A DNA stretch of 41,774 bases, taken from NCBI RefSeq assembly GCF_900105725.1, contig NZ_FNLM01000027.1:1-41774 (forward strand). Direction: 5' to 3'. Numbering within the stretch: the first letter of the stretch is position 1; the number at the start of each line of letters is the position of its first letter. The DNA comes from Gordonia westfalica (GTDB lineage Bacteria; Actinomycetota; Actinomycetes; Mycobacteriales; Mycobacteriaceae). Below the pieces are notes generated by a model, which was given only the letters and a program-made list of their open reading frames with translations, had not been told where the DNA came from and made no database searches. A program made the position numbers and the translations under genes. Of the stretch, positions 15,567 to 22,525 are shown piece after piece.

Positions 15567-15766
15567 CCTGCCGCTGCAACCCCCTCGAAGCCGTCATCGA
15601 CTGGCTACTACCCCGACTCCGGATACTCCCACCCCTGCTACCCGAAGGCGCGAATCCTGCTGTGGCACAACGGGAAAACCCCACCATCGGGGGTAGAATG
15701 AGGGGTGGCCAGGGTGCTGTGAACACCCCGGCCACTGACCGAACTGCGAAGGAGTTCAGCCAATGA
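15563..15766 (+). CDS. Small protein, extent uncertain
   Basis: GTG 15563 overlaps the previous stop and reads TCRCNPLEAVIDW. Continuing in frame reaches 15766 through the leader hairpin, which is implausible. A frame change near 15580 gives STGYYPDSGYSHPCYPKARI and LLWHNGKTPPSGVE, ending at 15700. That looks like a real C-rich small protein whose end overlaps the TAGAAT box. I favour a 46-codon gene (15563-15700) with a sequence indel. Confidence 0.35.
   Translation: MTCRCNPLEAVIDWLLPRLRILPPLLPEGANPAVAQRENPTIGGRMRGGQGAVNTPATDRTAKEFSQ
15694..15735 (+). promoter_or_regulatory. Promoter and two-tier leader hairpin A
   Basis: TAGAAT (15694-15699) is followed after 5 bp by a hairpin: 6-bp outer stem (15705-15710 with 15730-15735), a 1x1 mismatch, 5-bp inner stem and loop CTGTGAA. 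The core GGTGCTGTGAACACC matches leader C in the form GGTGCT-NNN-AACACC. AAGGAG and the ATG of the gene at 15763 follow. No -35 box is evident. Confidence 0.55.
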
Positions 15767-16518
15767 CAGATTACATCTCCACCTACCTGAGTAGACCACG
15801 ATGGAGGCACAACCGCCTCCAAGCCATGGGCGTCCAGTGGACCTACCGCGCACCAGAGGTGGGTGAACTTGTAATCCGGGATGCAACCCAAACACACCCC
15901 GGCACCCTCCGCCGAATCGTCAGCGTCCGCGAAGACACACGTGACGGCCGCACCGTATGGGTAGTTGAGCACACAGCGACCGACGCAGAACCAACCACCG
16001 GCACCGACCGGAAGTCAGTCGGATTCTGGAAGGACGTCGGCTGGCCGAGGATTGCCGAGCACTACCCCATCTGCGGCACCTGCCGCGATCTGATGCCCTG
16101 CCAGCATGTGGTCATCGACACCATCGCTGAACACAGCGGCAAGACCTTCGAGCGGTATGGCACTCCCGGCGTCTGCCCGTCCTGCCAAGAGCCCGTAACC
16201 AGGCGGCAGCGCGTAATCACATTCGAACGCAACCTGTATGGCCTCGGGACGGTGACCTTCCACCTTCGTGAGAAGTGCCGCCACGCCGCCTTCGAGTACG
16301 ACCGAGAGGTACATCGAGACGACGGCGAGTTCGAGCTGACCTGCCCCGGATCTGCTCGCCGCGGTCTCGATGAGAACGGTCTGCCTGTCACCTATTGCAC
16401 TGAGCCTGATTGTCGCGGCGCTGACCGGAAGCACCACGGCTACGGGTTTTGGACGGCGGGGTATCTGCCACACCCTGACGGCTACCACCGTTCTCCCGAA
16501 GGCGGGGGTGTGGCCTGA
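15763..16518 (+). CDS. Zinc-binding protein of unknown function
   Basis: 251 residues with its own promoter-hairpin leader. Three Cys clusters are visible: PICGTCRDLMPCQHV, GVCPSCQEPVTRRQRV and CPGSARRGLDENGL leading to VTYCTEPDCRGADRKHHGYG. The N-terminal MTDYISTYLSRPRWRHNR and REDTRDGRTVWVVEHTATDA form a separate domain. Multiple zinc ribbons suggest nucleic-acid or protein binding. No nuclease motif is seen, unlike the other genes with this leader type. Confidence 0.55.
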   Translation: MTDYISTYLSRPRWRHNRLQAMGVQWTYRAPEVGELVIRDATQTHPGTLRRIVSVREDTRDGRTVWVVEHTATDAEPTTGTDRKSVGFWKDVGWPRIAEHYPICGTCRDLMPCQHVVIDTIAEHSGKTFERYGTPGVCPSCQEPVTRRQRVITFERNLYGLGTVTFHLREKCRHAAFEYDREVHRDDGEFELTCPGSARRGLDENGLPVTYCTEPDCRGADRKHHGYGFWTAGYLPHPDGYHRSPEGGGVA

Positions 16519-16811
16519 TGTCTGTTCCTTCTCTGGAATCCCTACTAGCCGAGTACATCGCAACCCAGGCACCGGTCTCCGTGGAGCAGGCAATGCCTCA
16601 GGCCGAGGACATGGCGAAGCTGATCCGGGCGCACGGCCTAGACCGCACCTCCGGACTGAACGCCGCCGCCGACGTGGTGCACGCCGAAGCCCGCTACCAG
16701 TGGGAAATGGACGCCCGCCATGCAGTGTGCGCACAGGTTGTCGCCCAGCGGATGGGTGTGGTTGAACGCACGATCCGGTCGTTCGCTGATGGGGCGGAGG
16801 ACCAACAGTGA
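16518..16811 (+). CDS. Small helical protein
   Basis: 97 residues: QAEDMAKLIRAHGLDRTSGL, AAADVVHAEARYQWEMDARH, then VVAQRMGVVERTIRSFAD, mostly helical. Starts with TGATG coupling. Possibly DNA binding (RMGVVERTIR); no firm match. Confidence 0.5.
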   Translation: MSVPSLESLLAEYIATQAPVSVEQAMPQAEDMAKLIRAHGLDRTSGLNAAADVVHAEARYQWEMDARHAVCAQVVAQRMGVVERTIRSFADGAEDQQ

Positions 16812-17011
16812 GCCTCGAAGGATCGTTCTGGACCCACAAAAAGACCGGCATCCCCTACGAGGTGGTTGCTGACTCCGACGCCAGCGGCCTCGGCAACCGC
16901 GGTATCCGTATGCGCAACTGCCACACCGGCCGCGAACACTGGGCCACTCCCGAAGGGTTGGGTCGCAAGTACCGGCATGACTACACCCCACCACGAGGGG
17001 AGGTGCGGTAG
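16808..17011 (+). CDS. Small protein of unknown function
   Basis: 67 residues: GSFWTHKKTGIPYEVVADSD, GIRMRNCHTGREHWATPEG, a beta-rich SH3-like pattern seen in small phage proteins. GTG start overlaps the previous stop. It ends immediately before the replication-like gene. Confidence 0.5.
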   Translation: MSLEGSFWTHKKTGIPYEVVADSDASGLGNRGIRMRNCHTGREHWATPEGLGRKYRHDYTPPRGEVR

Positions 17012-17881
17012 GTGCCACGAATTAGAACGATCAAACCCGACTTCTGGGACTCGGCTGACACCGCCGGCGCAGACCTGCGCACCCGCCTGCTGTTCATCGC
17101 AATGTGGAACTGGGCCGACGACTACGGCATCGGAGATGCCACTCCGGTTCGGGTCATCGGGTTCGCCTTTCCTAACGATGAAATACCGGTGTCGGATTAT
17201 CCGCGACTTCTCTCGGACGTTTCGGACCACTTCGGCGTCGTGTACTTCCGGCACGAAGGACGCCCCTTCTACGCCATCCCGTCGTGGTCCAAGCATCAGC
17301 GGACCGAGAAAAGAGCTAAGCCACGCGAAGGGCTGGTCGAAGCAGCCGAGCGGGCCGTCGCGAACTCCAAAGGTGCAGGTCAAGGCGTAGATGCGGAATC
17401 TCCGAGCGACAGTGACGGAATCTCCGACGAAAGTGTCGGACGTTTCGGCGCCGGAAGTAGGAAAGGGAACGGGGGAAAGGGAACGGGGGAAGAGTGTGTG
17501 CCCCTCCCGGACGAACCGCCGATCGACGACTACGTGCCCAGCGAGATCGAAACGAGCACACGCACAACCCCCGCCAAAGGCTCATCGACAGAACTGACCT
17601 TCATCCGCACTCACGTCGGCCAAAGATTCCCCGCCAAAGTCGAACAAGCACTCGTCAACGAGATCCGCAAACTCCGCCACTACGACCGCCCCGTCATCGA
17701 GGAAGCACTTCGAAGATGGGCCAACCGTGACGGACACCCCGGACTCCTCCCGCACCTCGTCTCCGACGTCCTGAAGAACAACGGCAGAACCGCCGAACCC
17801 ACCAAGACCGACATCTGGGAAACCAGCGTCATCCAACCCGCCCAAGCCGCAGCCACCGAAGCACAGAGGAAACTCTCATGA
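17012..17881 (+). CDS. Replication-initiation-like protein
   Basis: 289 residues. RIRTIKPDFWDSADTAGADL then RTRLLFIAMWNWADDYG and AIPSWSKHQRTEKRA is the winged-helix N-terminal pattern of phage replisome-organiser proteins (DnaD/RepO-like region). After an acidic, Ser-rich linker a second helical domain follows (FPAKVEQALVNEIRKLRHYD, EEALRRWANRDGHPGLLPHL). Such proteins bind the phage origin and recruit the loader. An origin may lie within the gene, but I see no clear iterons. Assignment by pattern and position. Confidence 0.65.
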   Translation: MPRIRTIKPDFWDSADTAGADLRTRLLFIAMWNWADDYGIGDATPVRVIGFAFPNDEIPVSDYPRLLSDVSDHFGVVYFRHEGRPFYAIPSWSKHQRTEKRAKPREGLVEAAERAVANSKGAGQGVDAESPSDSDGISDESVGRFGAGSRKGNGGKGTGEECVPLPDEPPIDDYVPSEIETSTRTTPAKGSSTELTFIRTHVGQRFPAKVEQALVNEIRKLRHYDRPVIEEALRRWANRDGHPGLLPHLVSDVLKNNGRTAEPTKTDIWETSVIQPAQAAATEAQRKLS

Positions 17882-18264
17882 ACCGAATCGACCTCACACC
17901 GCAGAACGTGGCAGACGCCGGCCAAGTACTCAAGCACACCGCGTTTGTCCACCGCCGCACCGCGATCCGCCCGAAGTCCGAGAAGGAAGCCCAGGAGATC
18001 GCGATCGTGTGGGCTCGCATGTTCGCCCGCTACAAACTCGACCTACCTGAGCTACTGGAGGCTGTGGAGCGCCGCGCCATCAAACATCAAGACGCCCCGG
18101 AGCCGGGTGAGATCGTGCAGTGGGCGCGAGAGGTTCGCCAGGAGTGGTCATCTCGGGCGCAGGCCGATCCGGAACAGCGCGCTCTGCATGAGGCGAAGAT
18201 CGACCGGAAGATCGCGAACTTCGCGGGCAACTTCGGTATCCAGATCGACGGGCGGCCAGCATGA
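17878..18264 (+). CDS. Possible helicase-loader partner
   Basis: 128 residues directly coupled (ATGA) to the replication-like gene. EAQEIAIVWARMFARYKLDL then PELLEAVERRAIKHQDAPEP resembles helical loader or inhibitor proteins of the G39P kind that sit after phage initiators. No Walker motif, so not a DnaC-type ATPase. Function is inferred from position. Confidence 0.4.
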   Translation: MNRIDLTPQNVADAGQVLKHTAFVHRRTAIRPKSEKEAQEIAIVWARMFARYKLDLPELLEAVERRAIKHQDAPEPGEIVQWAREVRQEWSSRAQADPEQRALHEAKIDRKIANFAGNFGIQIDGRPA

Positions 18265-18635
18265 GCGTCATTGTCGAGTTGCCCTACGCACGTCCACCCC
18301 TCACTGAGAATCAGCGCATGCATTGGCGGAAGAAGGCGGCTGTGGTGGCCTCTGTGCGTCAAGCGGTGTACGTCCTAGCCCGGAATGCGCGCGTGCCGCA
18401 AAACTGCGCCCACGTGGACGTCAGCCTCCACTACACGCCACGTGATGTTCGCCGCCGCGACGCCGACAACCTTGTCCCCACATTGAAAGCCGCCTGCGAC
18501 GGATTGGTGGACGCCGGCCTGGTTGCTGATGACACACCGGATCTGATGACCAAGCAGATGCCGACCATCCATCCCGCCGAGAAGGGGGAGCGGGGCCGGT
18601 TGTGGCTCGAACTACACATCGAGGAGGCGCAGTGA
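18261..18635 (+). CDS. rusA: RusA-family Holliday junction resolvase
   Basis: 124 residues. RDVRRRDADNLVPTLKAACD then GLVDAGLVADDTPDL is the RusA signature; the acidic residues Asp67, Asp69, Asp80, Asp84, Asp90 and Asp91 include the catalytic set. The N-terminus LPYARPPLTENQRMHWRKK is also typical. It resolves four-way junctions made in replication and recombination, fitting the annealing protein at 9072. Confidence 0.9.
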   Translation: MSVIVELPYARPPLTENQRMHWRKKAAVVASVRQAVYVLARNARVPQNCAHVDVSLHYTPRDVRRRDADNLVPTLKAACDGLVDAGLVADDTPDLMTKQMPTIHPAEKGERGRLWLELHIEEAQ

Positions 18636-18745
18636 CCGACCAGCTTGCTCTCTCCCTCACCCCACCCGCCTGGTGCTTCGTGTGCCAACGCGACTGTCCT
18701 CCACCCGTCTCGTGTGGACCCGAATGCCAAGAGGAGGAGTCGTGA
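18632..18745 (+). CDS. Tiny Cys-rich protein
   Basis: 37 residues with WCFVCQRDCPPPVSCGPEC: five Cys, likely a zinc knuckle. It overlaps its neighbours by GTGA on both sides, the main reason to call it. Confidence 0.45.
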   Translation: MTDQLALSLTPPAWCFVCQRDCPPPVSCGPECQEEES

Positions 18746-18963
18746 GCCGCCCCGTGCAGTCGATGGTGAATGTGGATGCCCGCAACTACCCGGCCCACAC
18801 TGCGGCGGTGCGGTCCCGGTTGGCCGGCACCAACCACGCAGGCCAAATCGCAGCCGAATGCCCCTGCGGCAGCACCTTCGATGTCGGCTACGAACGCTTC
18901 CACACCCCCGCATTCCAAGCCCACCCCTACTGCCACCCCTGCACGATCAAGGAGACCCCATGA
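18742..18963 (+). CDS. Small zinc-ribbon protein
   Basis: 73 residues: VRSRLAGTNHAGQIAAECPC then FDVGYERFHTPAFQAHPYCH with CHPC. CPC and CHPC pairs suggest a zinc ribbon. GTG 18742 overlaps the previous stop. Confidence 0.55.
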   Translation: MSRPVQSMVNVDARNYPAHTAAVRSRLAGTNHAGQIAAECPCGSTFDVGYERFHTPAFQAHPYCHPCTIKETP

Positions 18964-19145
18964 GCCGCTACGAGTACCGCGTCGTTCCCCGTGACGGCCT
19001 GAACGGGTTGCAGCTGTGGGAGCTTCAACGCCGCCTTATCTGGCGTGACGGAAGCCGATACACCTGGAATGAGTGGATGGTGTTCCGGGACTACCACCGG
19101 GCACTGGATGAATGTTCCGCATTGCGTGAGGAAGTGGCGTCATGA
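18960..19145 (+). CDS. Small protein of unknown function
   Basis: 61 residues: YEYRVVPRDGLNGLQLWELQ then SRYTWNEWMVFRDYHRALDE, probably one small alpha/beta domain. Coupled on both sides (ATGA). Confidence 0.5.
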   Translation: MSRYEYRVVPRDGLNGLQLWELQRRLIWRDGSRYTWNEWMVFRDYHRALDECSALREEVAS

Positions 19146-19318
19146 CCGCGGCATGCACGGCAGCCCTCCTCCGCGCCGTAGAACACGCCATCGAAAACGA
19201 ACTCGACGGTTTCACCACAGAGCAAATCCGGGACATGCGCGGCTACGTCGCCGAGACCGTGACTTGGCGGCTATCGCGTGATGGATACCTGCAACACGAC
19301 ATCGAGGAGTCCCTGTGA
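19142..19318 (+). CDS. Small helical protein
   Basis: 58 residues: LLRAVEHAIENELDGFTTEQ, RGYVAETVTWRLSRDGYL. Helical, acidic; coupled start and end. Unrecognised. Confidence 0.45.
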   Translation: MTAACTAALLRAVEHAIENELDGFTTEQIRDMRGYVAETVTWRLSRDGYLQHDIEESL

Positions 19319-19515
19319 CCCGCATTGTGAATCGGGTACCGCTACTGCGGGAGCCATCCCGAGCCCGCCACCACTACCGCAGCTACAACGGGCCACACAA
19401 GGACAAGCTCGCGGTGGCCCTCGCCGCCGGATACGACCCCGACTTCTGGCAGATACCCGATGACCCTTTCGACGCGACAGCATGGCTCACGGCAACCAAG
19501 GAGACCCAGCAGTGA
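19315..19515 (+). CDS. Small basic protein
   Basis: 66 residues: REPSRARHHYRSYNGPHKDK then AAGYDPDFWQIPDDPFDATA. A basic first half and acidic second half. Coupled GTGA on both sides; unknown. Confidence 0.45.
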   Translation: MTRIVNRVPLLREPSRARHHYRSYNGPHKDKLAVALAAGYDPDFWQIPDDPFDATAWLTATKETQQ

Positions 19516-20270
19516 ACAACGACCACGACACCAGCGGACTCTTCCTGGATCGCTACGGGCAACGCCGCCTCACCGAGGCGCTGGTCACGATCGAGGCACA
19601 CCTCGAAGACTTGGCTGACACCCTCACTCGCAGAGCAGTAATCGGACGCCGGGACCTCGCGTCATTCCGCCGCCCCAAGAAGCTGCGAGCAAAGGCGCCG
19701 GCCCATGAGGGTGCGCAGGAGTTTGCGGCGAAGCTGGAGAACACTCTCACCACCGCCGTCCGCCACACCTGCGAGACGCGAGGCATGGACTACATGCCAG
19801 TCGGCTACACCCACCGGCCCGCCTTCGTTGGCCCACTACAGGCCGACGAGAAGCGCATCCCCGTGGGCTATGACGACCGCGCCCTATCCGTGCTCACAAG
19901 ATGGCTACGGGTGCATGTCATCACCTTCGCCATGACCGAGGGCTGCGTCGAGTGGGCCGATGAGATCGAGGGGTTCGCCCACGACATCACAGCGATGGTG
20001 GACCTGCCCCCCGATGACACGATCAATGTCGATGACGTGAAAGTCGCTGCGGCATACAAGCAGGTCGTCACGCTGTCCACGATCGACACGGTGGCTCACA
20101 AGCTGGGGGAGATGGGCGAAGGGCTCAATGCCCGCCGTATGCGGACTCTGATCAACCAGGGAAAGCTGAAGGCGGACAGTGTCGACCACGCGTCTGGGAC
20201 CAAGTTCTATCTGCTGGGCGATGTGCTCACAGCCCACGGCAAGCATCAGCGCAGGCAACGAGCCTCATGA
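19512..20270 (+). CDS. Phage DNA-binding protein, last gene of the early operon
   Basis: 252 residues from GTG 19512. The N-terminal region is helical (RLTEALVTIEAHLEDLADTL). A middle part has YMPVGYTHRPAFVGPLQ. The C-terminus LNARRMRTLINQGKLKADSV then SGTKFYLLGDVLTAHGK looks like an excisionase/MerR-type HTH. It is followed by the palindrome and terminator region, so it may be a regulator acting there. The regulator role is inferred. Confidence 0.5.
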   Translation: MNNDHDTSGLFLDRYGQRRLTEALVTIEAHLEDLADTLTRRAVIGRRDLASFRRPKKLRAKAPAHEGAQEFAAKLENTLTTAVRHTCETRGMDYMPVGYTHRPAFVGPLQADEKRIPVGYDDRALSVLTRWLRVHVITFAMTEGCVEWADEIEGFAHDITAMVDLPPDDTINVDDVKVAAAYKQVVTLSTIDTVAHKLGEMGEGLNARRMRTLINQGKLKADSVDHASGTKFYLLGDVLTAHGKHQRRQRAS

Positions 20271-20280
20271 CATGCCGAGA

Positions 20281-20300
20281 TGACTTGACGCGTTAAGTCA
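20281..20300. promoter_or_regulatory. 20-bp near-perfect palindrome, operator candidate
   Basis: TGACTTGACGCGTTAAGTCA is a palindrome with only one mismatched pair (18 of 20 positions symmetric). It contains TTGACG, a -35-like box. Eleven bases after the stop of the last early gene, it is well placed to gate the downstream transcript. Confidence 0.6.
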
Positions 20301-20317
20301 GGCAATAGTGGTACGCT

Positions 20318-20390
20318 CCGCGTAGGCGCGAGATGTGCCACCTGAAAACCTTTGTTCCCCGTCGTCATCCGTGACTGGCGGGGCTTTTTT
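20318..20390 (+). ncRNA. Candidate small RNA of about 70 nt
   Basis: Downstream of TTGACG (20285-20290) and TACGCT (20312-20317) no open frame is seen. The RNA would carry a 5' hairpin (GGCGC with GTGCC near 20325-20340), a single-stranded stretch containing CCTGAAAACCTTTG, and end at the terminator at 20390. The promoter spacer is 21 bp, longer than ideal. A leader remnant or a terminated readthrough RNA are alternatives. Confidence 0.35.
20357..20390 (+). terminator. Intrinsic terminator of the early operon
   Basis: CCCCG (20357) pairs with CGGGG (ending 20383), with an inner GTCA-TCCG-TGAC stem-loop, followed by C and T6. It is the best Rho-independent terminator in the window. Confidence 0.85.
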
Positions 20391-20527
20391 CTTCCCTCCT
20401 GCTTTGTCCAGGGGGATGCGCGGTGCGGGTCCGCGCCACCGACCTCACACCCCCATGCCAGTGACGTCAGGTCGAAAACAACCCGTGACTGGCTCTTGTC
20501 CAGCCTTGTCGGGGGCTTGGAGACATT
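20391..20527. other. Non-coding stretch between early and late regions
   Basis: No convincing frame. It holds a 6-bp hairpin (GCGCGG with CCGCGC, near 20416-20435) and repeats of TTGTCCAG (near 20404 and 20497) and GTGACTGGC (20371 and 20484). A late promoter would be expected; no clear -10 box is seen. Confidence 0.5.
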
Positions 20528-20530
20528 GTG

Positions 20531-20707
20531 ATGCTTGAACTCCTTGCTGCCCAGTTGGTGCGGGCTGTGGTCATGCCAGCCACGTGGATACAGGCCAGGC
20601 AGATGCGCAAAGCAGCCGCGTTGTCGTATGAGCAGCAGGCCCGCGCCGAATGTGGTTGCGGCATCTGCGCTGTGATGGAGGACCTGAGCCACCGTGACTT
20701 CACCTAG
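20531..20707 (+). CDS. Small Cys-containing protein
   Basis: 58 residues from ATG 20531 behind GGAG. LLAAQLVRAVVMPATWIQAR is hydrophobic, then QQARAECGCGICAVMEDLSH with CGCGIC. Possibly membrane-associated. First gene after the terminator. Confidence 0.45.
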   Translation: MLELLAAQLVRAVVMPATWIQARQMRKAAALSYEQQARAECGCGICAVMEDLSHRDFT

Positions 20708-20834
20708 CCTGATCCTGTTCCGCTGCCTGCACTGCGACCACGTGCGGCACCGGCACTGCTCGAAGGTGTGCAGGTTGGACCCCGAACACCCAGACACACC
20801 ACGCACCCAGGCCGAGGAGCCAGCTGATGCCTGA
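20694..20834 (+). CDS. Small zinc-knuckle protein
   Basis: 46 residues from GTG 20694: LILFRCLHCDHVRHRHCSKV. CLHC and HC-x3-C form a metal-binding candidate. It overlaps its neighbours at both ends. Confidence 0.4.
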   Translation: MTSPSLILFRCLHCDHVRHRHCSKVCRLDPEHPDTPRTQAEEPADA

Positions 20835-21030
20835 CCCCACCATGAACCAGATCGAACTGACCAAGGACCGCAAGGTTCTGGTCAACGGTGAACCCATCAA
20901 CGGGATCATCCTCGCTGACATCGACGTCAACGTGGACGTGGAGGATATCTCGACGGTCACCATTCGCCTACCGTTCTCGTCCCTCAAGGACAGCCGATGG
21001 GTGAGCACTGGTGAACATCCCGGGTCCTGA
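20827..21030 (+). CDS. Small beta-strand protein
   Basis: 67 residues: NQIELTKDRKVLVNGEPING then IDVNVDVEDISTVTIRLPFS, all beta in pattern. Related small proteins accompany the glycosyltransferase genes in other actinophages, as I recall. Function unknown. Confidence 0.5.
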   Translation: MPDPTMNQIELTKDRKVLVNGEPINGIILADIDVNVDVEDISTVTIRLPFSSLKDSRWVSTGEHPGS

Positions 21031-21217
21031 GCCGGTCGAGCCCTGCGCCATCTGGCGTCTCTTGACCAACGGCCACACCTACGACCAGATCGCCACCCTC
21101 CTGCACATCAGCAAAGCGGCCATCCTCAAAGCCGAACAAGACCAGAACCGACGCCTCCGCGACGTCGACCCCAAGCTGATCGCAGACCCCATCATCCGAA
21201 CCCGAGGAGCCCAGTGA
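21011..21217 (+). CDS. Small helix-turn-helix protein
   Basis: 68 residues: IWRLLTNGHTYDQIATLLHI then SKAAILKAEQDQNRRLRD is a compact LuxR/sigma-region-4-like HTH. It precedes the glycosyltransferase gene with a GTGA overlap. A DNA-binding regulator candidate. Confidence 0.55.
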   Translation: MNIPGPEPVEPCAIWRLLTNGHTYDQIATLLHISKAAILKAEQDQNRRLRDVDPKLIADPIIRTRGAQ

Positions 21218-21891
21218 CTGTCACCATCACTTCACTGCTCACCTCGACTGTCGATCCGCAACGCCCCGGAGTGAAGCTCCCCGCAACACTCGACCCGATA
21301 CGCACACTGGCTGGCTCGTTACAAGGCCACCCTCTCATCGTCCTCGCCGACGAGGTGGATGAGGGCACCACGAGCAACATCACCGTCGTCCGCGTTCCCG
21401 CGTCCACTGAGAACGTCTACATCGCGCGGTGGCGAAACACCCTGTCCTACCTTGAATCCAACACCAGCCTCGACGAGGTGTGGTGCGTGGATGGCACCGA
21501 CGTGGAGTTGATCAACGCCCCACCCGCCTGCCGGCCAGGCACCATGTTCGTCGGGTTCGAACACACCGTTGTCGGATGCAGTTGGATGCGCCGCAAACAT
21601 CCTTCACAAGCAGCGTGGATCAACGAGCACGAGGACTTGACTCTGCTGAATCCGGGCGTGATCGGCGGCCACCGAAAGACTGTCGTCGAGTTCCTGACCG
21701 ACATGCTCCAGTTGTGGGACAAGACCGACCGCTCCACGGACATCGGCGACATGGGTGTGTTCAACGAAACCTGCTACACCACATGGGCTGACCGGCATGT
21801 GACAGGCCCCAGAGTTGTCACCCCGTACAAACTGGTGTGGGCGTGGAACCACTCCAACGAACACGCGCACAGCGCATTTCGTCACAAGTAG
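21214..21891 (+). CDS. Glycosyltransferase-like protein 1
   Basis: 225 residues. VWCVDGTDVELINAPP contains a DxTD-like nucleotide-sugar motif. LLNPGVIGGHRKTVVEFLTD and DIGDMGVFNETCYTTWA follow the GT-A pattern seen in phage glycosyltransferases. It opens a run of three sugar-transfer genes just before packaging and capsid genes, so virion decoration is the likely use. The family is uncertain at this divergence. Confidence 0.6.
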   Translation: MTVTITSLLTSTVDPQRPGVKLPATLDPIRTLAGSLQGHPLIVLADEVDEGTTSNITVVRVPASTENVYIARWRNTLSYLESNTSLDEVWCVDGTDVELINAPPACRPGTMFVGFEHTVVGCSWMRRKHPSQAAWINEHEDLTLLNPGVIGGHRKTVVEFLTDMLQLWDKTDRSTDIGDMGVFNETCYTTWADRHVTGPRVVTPYKLVWAWNHSNEHAHSAFRHK

Positions 21892-21895
21892 AGCG

Positions 21896-21946
21896 TATAA
21901 TCCGATGCATAAGAAGGGCCCGGCGACGGCGGCAACCGTCCCGGGC
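21896..21946 (+). promoter_or_regulatory. Promoter and two-tier leader hairpin B
   Basis: A perfect TATAAT (21896-21901) comes 4 bp after the upstream stop. A hairpin follows at 21918-21946: GCCCGG with CCGGGC, one bulged C, then GACGG with CCGTC around loop CGGCAA. AAGGAG (21962-21967) and GTG 21974 come next. The layout is the same as leaders A and C. Confidence 0.6.
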
Positions 21947-21973
21947 TGTGGACAGACTATGAAGGAGTCTGAC

Positions 21974-22525
21974 GTGGTTGATCCTACTACCTGCTCGGTG
22001 TCGGAATGCGACCGAAAGTCGCGATGGCGAGGGATGTGCCAGCGGCACTACATCGCGGACAGATACCGCGACACCCCTCACCCATCAGACGAGGTGCTCG
22101 CAACTCGAATCTTCCCGAAGGTCGTAAAGGGCGAGCGGGAGGCGGACTGCTGGGTCTGGACCGGAGCCGGTCACGCCCGAAGCGGGCATGGGATGTTTGG
22201 GTACAACGCACTCGGGCGAAACCACACACGGTATGTCCATCGCTGGGTGTACGAGTACCTGGTTGAGCCAATCGCGGATGGGAAGGTAATCGACCATCTG
22301 TGTCGGAACACTAGGTGTTGCAACCCGCAACACCTTGAGGTGGTAACACCGGTGGTCAACACAATGCGTGGCGTTGGACGCACCGCAGTCAACGCCCGAA
22401 AGCGGTACTGCAAACGGGGGCACGCGCTCGCTGGCGAGAACGTAAGGATCGACGGCAGGGGTTATAGGCACTGCCGATCCTGTGCCAGGCTGGCGGCCCA
22501 GGAACGATGGGCTGCACGCAAGTGA
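21974..22525 (+). CDS. Free-standing HNH homing-type endonuclease
   Basis: 183 residues. The N-terminal zinc motif (CSVSECDRKSRWRGMCQRHY) leads to DCWVWTGAGHARSGHGMFGY, then YVHRWVYEYLVEPIADGKVI and DHLCRNTRCCNPQHLEVVTP, the HNH_3 core with catalytic His in DHLC and Asn in CCNPQHLE. The C-terminus YCKRGHALAGENVRIDGRGY then HCRSCAR is a DNA-recognition tail common in phage homing enzymes. It has its own leader and sits between two glycosyltransferase genes, as a mobile insertion would. Confidence 0.9.
   Translation: MVDPTTCSVSECDRKSRWRGMCQRHYIADRYRDTPHPSDEVLATRIFPKVVKGEREADCWVWTGAGHARSGHGMFGYNALGRNHTRYVHRWVYEYLVEPIADGKVIDHLCRNTRCCNPQHLEVVTPVVNTMRGVGRTAVNARKRYCKRGHALAGENVRIDGRGYRHCRSCARLAAQERWAARK

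Noticed and set aside
20281..20300. Attachment site core for integration
   Set aside because: The palindrome is far from the integrase, is symmetrical like an operator, and has no flanking arm-type repeats.
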